Shown here in pieces: positions 55,819-64,000 of a DNA stretch of 64,000 nt. Under the pieces are notes generated by a model. The model saw only the letters and a list, made by a program, of their open reading frames with translations. It had not been told where the DNA came from and ran no database searches. A program made the position numbers and the translations under genes. The stretch is from Hungatella sp. GTDB taxonomy: Bacteria; Bacillota; Clostridia; Lachnospirales; Lachnospiraceae. The DNA lies in assembly GCA_022795805.1 (NCBI GenBank), contig JAAWHK010000001.1, forward strand, positions 1 to 64,000, given 5' to 3'. Position 1 is the first letter of the stretch, and each line of letters begins with the position of its first letter.

Positions 55819-57153
55819 ATGAGCAATGTAAAGGAAACGGTAATTCAGTTTGGGGAAGGCGGTTTTTTGAGAGGGTTTGTGGACTACTTCTTCCAGAAGC
55901 TGAGCGATCAGGGACTGTTTGGCGGTTCTGTGGTTGTGGTGCAGCCCATTGAGCGGGGAATGTGTGAGATGCTGGAAAAGCAGGGATGCGAATACAATCT
56001 GTTTTTGAGGGGGATTGACAACGGGGAAGTGGTTGACGAGCACACGCATATCAGCATTATATCACGGTGTATCAACCCTTATGAGGACAGTGAAGGCTAT
56101 ATGGCACTGGCTGAGAATCCGGATTTCCGCTTTATCGTATCCAATACCACGGAGGCCGGTATTGAGTTTGTCCCGGACAATAAATTTGAAGATGCCCCGG
56201 CAAAAAGCTTCCCGGGTAAGCTGACTCAGCTGCTGTACAAGAGGTATAAACTGGGACTGAAGGGATTTATCGTCTTATCCTGTGAGCTGATCGACCACAA
56301 CGGAGAGGAGCTGGAGAAATGCTGCCTTAAATATGCGGATCTGTGGCAGCTGGGAGAGGATTTCAAGACCTGGCTGAAGGAGGAGAACGATTTTTGCTCT
56401 ACGCTGGTGGATCGTATCGTAACCGGATTCCCTAGGGATGAGCATGAGGCGCTGTGCAAACGGATCGGCGAGACGGACAACATGATGGATACGGCGGAGA
56501 TCTTCCACCTGTGGGTGATTGAAGGCCATCACGAGGACGAACTTCCCCTGCAGAAGGCCGGATTCAATGTGATCTGGACGGACAATGTGGATCCCTACAA
56601 GAAGAGAAAGGTAAGGATCTTGAATGGCGCCCACACATCCATGGTGCTGGGAGCCCACCTTTACGGCCTGGAGACCGTGGGAGAGTGCCTGAAGGACGAG
56701 AAGGTATCCGCTCTTCTGAAGAAGTGTATCTTTGACGAGATTATTCCCACCATCGGGGATAATGAGGATAACCGGAAGTTCGGTGCCGCCGTGCTGGAGC
56801 GCTTCTCCAACCCGTTTATTAAGCACCTTCTGCTGTCCATTGCCTTAAACTCGGTGTCCAAATTCAAGGCCAGAGTGCTTCCCACCATTTTGGAGTACAG
56901 GGAAGCGTTTGGGAAATACCCGGAGGGTCTGACCTTCTCTCTGGCGGCGCTGATTGCTTTCTACCGCACGGACGCAGCCAACGACGGCGAGGATATCATG
57001 AAGTTTATGAAGGCCGCTTCTGTAGAGGAGATTCTGGCAAAGGCGGAGTACTGGGGGCAGGATCTGAAAGACATGCTTCCGGAAGTGTCCAGGTGGTATG
57101 ATGTGATTCAGAAGGAAGGCATGAGCAGGGCTTATGATGCGGTTCTGGGCTGA
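55819..57153 (+). CDS. uxaB: Tagaturonate reductase/altronate oxidoreductase (mannitol dehydrogenase family)
   Basis: VIQFGEGGFLRGFVDYFFQKL...; VRILNGAHTSMVLGAHLYGLETVGECL. Confidence 0.88.
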   Translation: MSNVKETVIQFGEGGFLRGFVDYFFQKLSDQGLFGGSVVVVQPIERGMCEMLEKQGCEYNLFLRGIDNGEVVDEHTHISIISRCINPYEDSEGYMALAENPDFRFIVSNTTEAGIEFVPDNKFEDAPAKSFPGKLTQLLYKRYKLGLKGFIVLSCELIDHNGEELEKCCLKYADLWQLGEDFKTWLKEENDFCSTLVDRIVTGFPRDEHEALCKRIGETDNMMDTAEIFHLWVIEGHHEDELPLQKAGFNVIWTDNVDPYKKRKVRILNGAHTSMVLGAHLYGLETVGECLKDEKVSALLKKCIFDEIIPTIGDNEDNRKFGAAVLERFSNPFIKHLLLSIALNSVSKFKARVLPTILEYREAFGKYPEGLTFSLAALIAFYRTDAANDGEDIMKFMKAASVEEILAKAEYWGQDLKDMLPEVSRWYDVIQKEGMSRAYDAVLG

Positions 57154-57246
57154 ATGGCAGGATGTGAGAGGTAGATTCCGGGGCCAGGGGTGCCTGGCCC
57201 TCCGCTGTCCTGAATGAAAAGAGTGAACAGCGAATACCCCATAAAG

Positions 57247-57294
57247 ACAGCAAAAGTTCCCGTGGTTTTTACAGGTACTTTTGCTGTTATTTTT
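57247..57294 (+). terminator. Intrinsic terminator after uxaB
   Basis: ACAGCAAAAGT(57247-57257)/ACTTTTGCTGT(57277-57287) TATTTTT. Confidence 0.85.
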
Positions 57295-57366
57295 CATGAA
57301 TCATATCTAAAAATACGTTTTGCCACATATAATTAGATAATTGCAGACTGCAGGCAGGGTGGTAGC

Positions 57367-58116
57367 ATGGCCGCTGGAAGTAAAAAAGGTTTCAGGGGAA
57401 GGATGGCTTTGGCGGCATGGGGACTGGCCGGCCTGTTTTTGGCGGCCGATTTTTTTGCGGAAATATGTCCCATGCCGGAGAGCGGGACGCTGAGGAAGGC
57501 GGCAGGCGCTGCGGTCAGCGCATCTGAGGGGAACATGGTTCGGCCGGGGGAGCAGAAAGAGGAGAAATACATTGCCCTGACCTTTGACGACGGCCCCCAC
57601 AGGCTCTACACTCCCAGGCTTTTAGACGGATTAAAGAAGCGGGGAGTCCATGCCACCTTCTTTCTTATCGGACAGAACATAGAGGGCAATGAAGACATTA
57701 TCCGCCGGATGAAAGAGGAGGGTCATCTCATCGGCAATCACAGTCAGAACCACATGCAGCTTACAACGGAGCAGACAGAAGAGGCGTGCGACCAGATAAA
57801 CTGGACCAACGAAAAAATCAGGAGCATTACCGGACAAATGCCGGTGTATGTCCGTCCCCCGTTCGGATCCTGGAGCGACGATCTGGAAAGCATAGTGCCG
57901 ATGAAAGTGGTGCTGTGGAGCGTGGATCCTCTGGACTGGAAGACCCAGAATAAAGACAGAATTGTCCGGCACATCGTAAGCCATGCGGAGGACGGGGGGA
58001 TCATTCTGCTCCATGACGTTTACGGCACGTCGGTGGAGGCGGCACTGGAAGTGATTGACACTCTTTCTGCGGAAGGCTATAATTTTGTTACGGTCGATGA
58101 ACTGTTGATCGACTGA
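57367..58116 (+). CDS. Polysaccharide deacetylase (NodB domain), membrane-anchored/secreted
   Basis: IALTFDDGPHRLYTPRLLDGL; GHLIGNHSQNHMQL; VRPPFGSW. Confidence 0.94.
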   Translation: MAAGSKKGFRGRMALAAWGLAGLFLAADFFAEICPMPESGTLRKAAGAAVSASEGNMVRPGEQKEEKYIALTFDDGPHRLYTPRLLDGLKKRGVHATFFLIGQNIEGNEDIIRRMKEEGHLIGNHSQNHMQLTTEQTEEACDQINWTNEKIRSITGQMPVYVRPPFGSWSDDLESIVPMKVVLWSVDPLDWKTQNKDRIVRHIVSHAEDGGIILLHDVYGTSVEAALEVIDTLSAEGYNFVTVDELLID

Positions 58117-58138
58117 AAAGATTAGGAGTAAAAATGCC

Positions 58139-59464
58139 ATGGCAGACATGAATTTATTTGATTATATGAGAAGCAGTACGATGGAGACGGAATCGCCGCT
58201 GGCTTCCAGAATGCGTCCCGCATCTCTGGAGGAGGTGGTGGGACAGAAGCATATCATAGGAAAAGATAAGCTGCTGTACCGGGCTATCAAGGCGGACAAG
58301 TTGGGCTCAGTCATCTTCTACGGACCGCCGGGAACAGGCAAGACCACCCTGGCAAGGGTGATCGCCAGCACCACCAGGGCGGACTTTAAACAGATTAACG
58401 CCACCGTGGCAGGGAAGAAGGACATGGAGGAAGTGGTGATATCCGCTAAGGATACTCTGGGAATGTACGGCCGCAGGACCATACTGTTTGTGGATGAGAT
58501 CCACCGGTTCAATAAAAGTCAGCAGGATTACCTTCTGCCCTTTGTGGAGGACGGGACCCTGATTCTTATCGGCGCCACCACGGAGAATCCCTACTTTGAA
58601 GTCAACAAAGCCCTTCTGTCCAGGAGCCGTATCTTTGAGCTGAAATCTCTGGACAAGGAGGACATAAAGGAACTGATCCGTCGGGCCGTGTACGATGTGG
58701 AGAGGGGGATGGGAAGCTATGATGCCTGGATTGACGAGGATGCGGCGGAGTTTCTGGCGGATGTGGCCGGCGGAGATGCCAGAGCGGCTTTAAACGCAGT
58801 GGAGCTGGGGATTCTCACCACGGAAAGGGGCAGTGACGGAAAGATACATATTGACCTGGACACAGCCCAGGAGTGCATCCAGAAACGTGCGGTGCATTAT
58901 GATAAGGATGGGGACAACCACTATGACACCATCTCCGCATTCATCAAAAGCATGAGAGGTTCCGACCCGGATGCCGCCGTGTACTATCTCGCCCGGATGC
59001 TGTATGCGGGGGAGGATATTAAGTTTATCGCCAGAAGAATCATGATTCACGCTGCGGAGGACGTGGGCATGGCCGATCCCCAGGCCCTGGTGGTGGCGTC
59101 GGCAGCCGCTCAGGCCGTGGAGCGGGTGGGCATGCCGGAGGCTCAGATTATCCTGGCACAGGCTGTCATTCATATAGCGACAGCTCCCAAGAGCAATTCC
59201 GTAGTAACCGCCATAGGAGAGGCCATGGAGGCCGTGAAGAATGAGAAGATCATGCCGGTACCGGTGTATCTTCAGGACAGTCACTACAGAGGAGCCCAAA
59301 AGCTGGGGCATGGGGACGGATATCAATATCCCCACGACTTCCCTAAGCACTATGTCAGGCAGCAGTATCTGCCGGACAATCTGGCACACCGCAGATTTTA
59401 TCACATGTCAGACCAGGGATATGAGAAAGACATTCAGGAATTTATGACATTTCTGAAAAAATAG
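58139..59464 (+). CDS. rarA: Replication-associated recombination protein A
   Basis: SPLASRMRPASLEEVVGQKHIIG; FYGPPGTGKTTLARVIA; FVDEIHRFNKSQQDYLLPFVEDGTLILIGATTENP. Confidence 0.95.
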   Translation: MADMNLFDYMRSSTMETESPLASRMRPASLEEVVGQKHIIGKDKLLYRAIKADKLGSVIFYGPPGTGKTTLARVIASTTRADFKQINATVAGKKDMEEVVISAKDTLGMYGRRTILFVDEIHRFNKSQQDYLLPFVEDGTLILIGATTENPYFEVNKALLSRSRIFELKSLDKEDIKELIRRAVYDVERGMGSYDAWIDEDAAEFLADVAGGDARAALNAVELGILTTERGSDGKIHIDLDTAQECIQKRAVHYDKDGDNHYDTISAFIKSMRGSDPDAAVYYLARMLYAGEDIKFIARRIMIHAAEDVGMADPQALVVASAAAQAVERVGMPEAQIILAQAVIHIATAPKSNSVVTAIGEAMEAVKNEKIMPVPVYLQDSHYRGAQKLGHGDGYQYPHDFPKHYVRQQYLPDNLAHRRFYHMSDQGYEKDIQEFMTFLKK

Positions 59465-59637
59465 CTTTCTTTTTTCTCAAAAATGGTCTATAATAGAAAA
59501 CGATGATGGGGCGGTCTGTTGACCGCCAATCTGAAGTTCAAGAACATTTCATTTATTCCTAGTTCAAAGGAACATTCCCTGAACGAGCATTAAACAGAAT
59601 AAAGGCATCTTGAGTTATAGAAAAAGGAGAGAAAAAT

Positions 59638-61116
59638 ATGCGTGAAAAATTGCAGACACTACCATTGGCAGAATTAAAAGAGATCGCAAAATCCCAGGGG
59701 ATTAAGGGAATCAGCGGAATGAAAAAAGGCGATCTCATAGAACTGCTCTGTGCGAAAGATAAGGAGATAGAAGAGAAGAAGAAGCCGGCACCTCCCCAAC
59801 GCCAGGAGTCGGTGCGGGAGAGCGGCCGTGAATATACCAGGGATAACACGAAGGAAAGCGGCAGGATGCCAAGGAATCAGAGCACATATCAGAATCCGGG
59901 TGCCAATCCGGCGGGGGCGGCAGGGCCAAAGAGCTATAGTCCGCCTCCCACAGCCGACGGTCCACAGGACATGCCGGAGCTGGACAGCGGGATCGAGGCC
60001 AACGGTATTTTGGAGGTTATGCCCGACGGATTCGGGTTCATACGGTGTGAAAACTTCCTGCCCGGAGAGAACGATGTGTATGTGGCGCCTTCCCAGATAC
60101 GCCGGTTTAATATGAAGACAGGAGATATCATAAGAGGCAACCGCAGGATTAAGGCAGCTACGGAAAAATTTGCGGCTCTGCTGTATGTGACCAGCATCAA
60201 CGGCTATCCGCCGTCCGTCATCGAGCGCCGCCCGAATTTTGAGGATCTCACACCCATATTCCCCAATGTCCGTCTTCATATGGAGACCAGGGGAAGAAAC
60301 AACTCCACAGCTATGAGGGTGCTGGATCTTCTGTCTCCCATCGGAAAGGGGCAGCGTGGCATGATCGTGTCCCCGCCCAAGGCAGGAAAGACCACACTGC
60401 TTAAACAGGTTGCCCAGGCCATTACAACCAACAACCCGGATATGCATCTGATTATTCTTCTGATTGACGAGCGCCCAGAGGAAGTTACGGATATTAAAGA
60501 GTCCGTCACAGGCAATAATGTGGAGGTGATCTACTCCACCTTCGACGAGCTGGCGGAGCGGCATAAACGTGTGTCCGAAATGGTGATTGAGAGAGCCAAG
60601 CGTCTGGTGGAACACGGGAGGGATGTGGTGATTCTTCTGGACAGCATCACCAGACTTGCCAGAGCTTACAACCTGGTGGTTCCCCCAAGCGGCCGTACGC
60701 TTTCAGGCGGTCTGGATCCGGCAGCGCTTCATATGCCGAAACGGTTTTTCGGTGCAGCCAGAAATATGCGTGAGGGAGGAAGCCTTACGATTCTGGCCAC
60801 GGCTCTTGTGGATACGGGAAGCCGTATGGATGACGTTATCTATGAGGAATTTAAGGGAACCGGCAATATGGAGCTGGTTCTGGACAGAAAGCTGTCCGAG
60901 AAGCGGATTTTCCCGGCCATTGACATCTTAAAGTCCAGCACGAGAAACGACCATCTGCTGTTAAATGCAGAGGAGAAGGAGGCTGTGGATTCCATCCGAA
61001 AGGCCACCAACAGCTTAAAGCCGGAGGAGTCCGTGGAGAGGATACTGGATTTGTTTGCCAAGACAAGGACCAACCGGGAATTCATCGAGAGTGCCAAGCG
61101 GATTCGGTTCTATTAA
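59638..61116 (+). CDS. rho: Transcription termination factor Rho, with low-complexity N-terminal insertion
   Basis: [53 protein letters not shown]. Confidence 0.97.
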   Translation: MREKLQTLPLAELKEIAKSQGIKGISGMKKGDLIELLCAKDKEIEEKKKPAPPQRQESVRESGREYTRDNTKESGRMPRNQSTYQNPGANPAGAAGPKSYSPPPTADGPQDMPELDSGIEANGILEVMPDGFGFIRCENFLPGENDVYVAPSQIRRFNMKTGDIIRGNRRIKAATEKFAALLYVTSINGYPPSVIERRPNFEDLTPIFPNVRLHMETRGRNNSTAMRVLDLLSPIGKGQRGMIVSPPKAGKTTLLKQVAQAITTNNPDMHLIILLIDERPEEVTDIKESVTGNNVEVIYSTFDELAERHKRVSEMVIERAKRLVEHGRDVVILLDSITRLARAYNLVVPPSGRTLSGGLDPAALHMPKRFFGAARNMREGGSLTILATALVDTGSRMDDVIYEEFKGTGNMELVLDRKLSEKRIFPAIDILKSSTRNDHLLLNAEEKEAVDSIRKATNSLKPEESVERILDLFAKTRTNREFIESAKRIRFY

Positions 61117-61121
61117 GCATA

Positions 61122-61154
61122 TAAGGGTTATTTAAGGGTTATTTAAGGGTTATT
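61122..61154 (+). repeat. Three tandem copies of an 11-bp unit (TAAGGGTTATT)
   Basis: Direct reading: taagggttatt x3, 5 bp after the rho stop. Confidence 0.9.
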
Positions 61155-61392
61155 TTCACTTTTTGCTTGCTTTTGTATCTTCTTTATGATAATATTAGAA
61201 ACATATTTGTCAAAGTGGTATAAAACAAATTTTACAGTGAAGACAGCAGGAGAACATATCACAATATAATTCCGGCGGTGTTTTCCATTAGCCCAGGGGC
61301 GGAATTGGCAGATACAGGAATAAGTTTCCAAGGGGAGATCTTCCATGCCAGTATATTTCGGCCTGCGGCAGTAACAGAGCGATAGTATGTAA

Positions 61393-61449
61393 AACTCTTT
61401 TTATAGCAGATGATTCCGAAAGGAAACCGGCTGTAAGAAGAGTTTTTTG
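61393..61449 (+). terminator. Leader terminator upstream of glpP
   Basis: AACTCTTTTTATAGC(61393-61407)/GCTGTAAGAAGAGTT(61430-61444), 15 paired positions incl. two G-U, then TTTTT. Confidence 0.75.
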
Positions 61450-61488
61450 TTTTGGAAAAGGTTCAGGGGGACGGTCAAAGGAGGGCAT

Positions 61489-62058
61489 ATGAATCAGAAC
61501 TTGTATGATTTGATGGAGGATAATCCGGTGATTGCGGCGGTCAGTGATATGGAAGGGCTGAAAACCTGCTGCGGCATAGAAGAGATCAAAGTGGTGTTTA
61601 TCCTTTTTGGGGATATCTGCAATATCAGCTCCATTGTAGGGCGGCTGAGGGAGAGCAATAAGACACCCATCGTACATATTGATCTTGTGAAGGGGCTGGA
61701 TTCCAAGGAAATCGCGGTTGACTTTATCAAGGATTATGTCAAAGCGGAAGGCATTATTTCCACAAAACCTTTTCTCATTAAACGGGCCAGGGAATTGTCT
61801 CTGTGCACGGTATTGCGGATCTTTCTGCTGGACTCCATGGCTCTGGCGAATATACAGAGGCAGATGGATGTGGCCAGGCCCGATGCCATCGAGATTCTTC
61901 CGGGGCTGATGCCCAAAGCCATAAAGAGGGTGAGCAGTCAGGTAAAGATTCCGCTTATAGTGGGAGGCCTCATCTCGGACAAGGAAGATGTGATGGCGGC
62001 GTTGGCCAGCGGTGCTTTTTCCGTGTCAACCACCAACCCCAAGGTGTGGGAATTATAA
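61489..62058 (+). CDS. glpP: Glycerol-3-phosphate-responsive antiterminator GlpP
   Basis: NPVIAAVSDMEGLKTCCGIEEIKVVFILFGDICNISSIVGRL; PDAIEILPGLMPKAIKRV; PLIVGGLISDKEDVMAALASGAFSVSTTNPKVWEL. Confidence 0.94.
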   Translation: MNQNLYDLMEDNPVIAAVSDMEGLKTCCGIEEIKVVFILFGDICNISSIVGRLRESNKTPIVHIDLVKGLDSKEIAVDFIKDYVKAEGIISTKPFLIKRARELSLCTVLRIFLLDSMALANIQRQMDVARPDAIEILPGLMPKAIKRVSSQVKIPLIVGGLISDKEDVMAALASGAFSVSTTNPKVWEL

Positions 62059-62213
62059 TCTGATTTACTTAAAAAAGACACGGAGGGGAGAGTAGGGGAA
62101 AAGTATGTTAAAAATATAACGAAAATATGGGGTAAAAATTGTGCAAAATTAACATGGATTTTCAGCTAAAAATTACATGAATATAAATATATACAATAAA
62201 ATAGAATTTTTTC

Positions 62214-62242
62214 TTGCAAAGATATGTATAATATGCTACAAT
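62214..62242 (+). promoter_or_regulatory. SigA promoter of livJ-like gene
   Basis: TTGCAA (62214-62219), 17-bp spacer, TACAAT (62237-62242). Confidence 0.7.
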
Positions 62243-62277
62243 GATTTTATAATTCTAATCGGTGCTGAGAAGAAGAG

Positions 62278-62323
62278 AGCATGGTTGGCAACAGAAATGT
62301 TGGCTGTTAACCATGCTTTTTGT
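62278..62323 (+). terminator. Leader terminator upstream of livJ-like gene
   Basis: GCATGGTT/AACCATGC outer stem, inner CAACA-GAAA-TGTTG, then TTTTTG; lies between promoter and gene. Confidence 0.75.
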
Positions 62324-62482
62324 TTTGTAAAATCTCCCCATTTTACAAGGCATCCCTCCGGAAAAGCAAGGTGAGGGAGGGATTTTGTTGATGCACGGAA
62401 ACCCCTTAATTTTTATACCTTCCCATAAAGAGACGGTTAATCCTTCTGGAAGGGTACAACTAATCAAAAAAGGAGAACGCAA

Positions 62483-63763
62483 ATGAAAAAGAAATTATCA
62501 TGTGCACTGGCAATGCTGCTGTTGGCGACGACTGTCGCAGGATGCGGAAACACGGGAGGAACCTCCAAAGAAGGGGCTCAGTCAAAAGCGGATGCAAAAG
62601 ATTCGGGCGGAGCCCCGGCTCAGGCTGGTGAGATGGAACCTTACAGGATCGGTATGATTACTCAGCTGACCGGAGCCAATTCCTACGGCGGCAATGAGTA
62701 CAAGATGGGGGCGGAGGTTGCCCTGGAGCTTATCGGCGGTGAGGTAAACGGGCGCAAGGTGGAGATGGTTTTTGCCGACGGTCCCTCTCAGGAAGCCACC
62801 ATCGCGGAGTACGAACGCCTTTACAACGACGATATACGCCTATTTGTCAGCGGGTACGGCTGTATTGCGGACCGGGCTATTATGCCTATGTCTGATCAGA
62901 TGGAGGCTGTCTATTTAAGCGCCGCGTGGGATGCGGACCTTCTCCAGGGGACATCGGATTACTTCTTCCGCGTGGGAGCCAATATCACGGATTTTGCCAA
63001 GAACGTGGCCGCTCTCTCGTCTTCCATCGGTGATCAGTACCTGAACAAGAAGGGAAGCGATTTAAAGGTGGCGGTTGTCTACAATACCCGTCTGGAGCAC
63101 TTAAATACGGTAGTTAAAGAAGAGTTTGACCGGGAAGGGATTCAGATTGTACTGGATGAGGGATATCCCGGGGATATTAAAGACTTTGTTCCTATTATTA
63201 CCAAACTGAAAGATCTGGATTATGATATCTTCATTCCTATCCAGGGAGCAGCCGACGGAATTCCTTTCCAGCAGAAGATGTTCGAGATGGGATACCGCCC
63301 ACCGGTAACCTTCGGGGCAGGCATCCTTTACGATACGCCTGTATTCGGAGATCTGGGTTCGGAGATCACGGACGGCGTTCTCACCACTTCCTATCCGACA
63401 GCCTACATCGCGGAGGACGGAGCCAAGGGAATTAAGGAATTCAGGGAAGCTTTTGAGAAGAAAGCCGGACATAAGCCTCTGACCCATGCTCTGCAGGGAT
63501 ACGGTCTGGTACAGATTGCCACAAAGATTCTGGAGCAGGTTCCCCCGGAGCAGTGGGAAGATACCGCGAAGCTGGCTGAGACCACCAAGGCATTAAACAT
63601 ACCGGAAGGGGAGCTGGCCTGGTACTGGGGTGTTAAGTTTGAGGATAATTCCAATGTTCTTGCAACTCAGATGGTGGCAAACCAGTGGGTAAACAGCGAT
63701 TGTCTGCCGGTTTATCCGGATAATCTTAAAACAAGTGATGCCAAGGTTCCCTGGAGTGAATAG
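62483..63763 (+). CDS. Branched-chain amino acid/amide-type ABC substrate-binding lipoprotein
   Basis: Lipobox VAGCGN; YRIGMITQLTGANSYGGNEYKMGAEVALELIGGEVNGRKVEMVFADG (Peripla_BP_6-like). Confidence 0.9.
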   Translation: MKKKLSCALAMLLLATTVAGCGNTGGTSKEGAQSKADAKDSGGAPAQAGEMEPYRIGMITQLTGANSYGGNEYKMGAEVALELIGGEVNGRKVEMVFADGPSQEATIAEYERLYNDDIRLFVSGYGCIADRAIMPMSDQMEAVYLSAAWDADLLQGTSDYFFRVGANITDFAKNVAALSSSIGDQYLNKKGSDLKVAVVYNTRLEHLNTVVKEEFDREGIQIVLDEGYPGDIKDFVPIITKLKDLDYDIFIPIQGAADGIPFQQKMFEMGYRPPVTFGAGILYDTPVFGDLGSEITDGVLTTSYPTAYIAEDGAKGIKEFREAFEKKAGHKPLTHALQGYGLVQIATKILEQVPPEQWEDTAKLAETTKALNIPEGELAWYWGVKFEDNSNVLATQMVANQWVNSDCLPVYPDNLKTSDAKVPWSE

Positions 63764-63793
63764 GGGAGGAACTTTTAACAGGAGGGACAGACT

Positions 63794-64000
63794 TTGAATC
63801 TTACTTCATATATTGCCGTGGTTATAAATGCGATCTGCGTGGGAGGTGTTTACGGGCTTACGTCCAGTGCATGGTCGTTCCAGGTAGGCTCTCTGCGCTT
63901 TGCCAATTTCGCCTACGGCGCCAGCCTGATGGTGTCCATGTATCTGACCTATTATGGGCTGAGGGAGTGGAATCTTCCATGGGCCGTGATTATCCTGCTG
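63794..64000 (+). CDS. LivH-type ABC permease, N-terminal part (truncated by window end)
   Basis: TTG start: (M)NLTSYIAVVINAICVGGVYGLTSSAWSFQVGSLRFANFAYGASLMVSMYLTYYG; RBS ggaggg upstream. Confidence 0.82.
   Translation, partial: MNLTSYIAVVINAICVGGVYGLTSSAWSFQVGSLRFANFAYGASLMVSMYLTYYGLREWNLPWAVIILL

Noticed and set aside
62177-62374. 65-aa plus-strand ORF upstream of the livJ-like gene
   Set aside because: Overlaps promoter and terminator hairpin; no RBS or conserved pattern.
1-64000. Search for CRISPR arrays, transposases, integrases, restriction-modification or toxin-antitoxin genes
   Set aside because: None recognised by reading the ORF translations and scanning for regularly spaced repeats.

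Overview
The window is ordinary chromosome of a Clostridia/Lachnospiraceae-like Firmicute. That assignment is inferred from gene content and codon style; there is no rRNA, complete tRNA, CRISPR array, prophage or transposase. In order it carries: a GDPD-like 3' end; a DUF1905/DUF1801 gene with an internal deletion; a DMT transporter; a periplasmic-binding-protein plus hybrid histidine kinase pair; clpB under a CIRCE-like promoter; asparaginase; cls/plsC lipid genes; pheA, a DUF815 ATPase, ppx-HD and ppk1. Next comes a two-component/ABC/zinc-ribbon/SPFH/TPM locus (19.9-30.2 kb) resembling the B. subtilis ydjGHI envelope module without an adjacent pspA. It is followed by a surface-glycan locus (30.3-44.3 kb) combining a complete GDP-heptose gene set (hddC-hddA-gmhB-gmhA) with rfbF-rfbG-rfbH and licD. 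Then come thrE halves, pyrC, a P-type ATPase, glpK, the rpmG-secE-nusG-rplKAJL block, csp, a uxaB-like gene, a polysaccharide deacetylase, rarA, rho, glpP and the start of a branched-chain-type ABC transporter. The observations I consider most worth following are: the 19.9-30.2 kb envelope locus; two tandem L1-binding-site mimics before rplK and rplA; a 50-nt near-perfect hairpin in the csp 5' UTR; leader terminators before glpK, glpP and the livJ-like gene; a degenerate tRNA-Leu-like element before glpP; and the heptose plus CDP-dideoxyhexose glycan locus. No tool was run. All family names are by recognition from the translated sequence.
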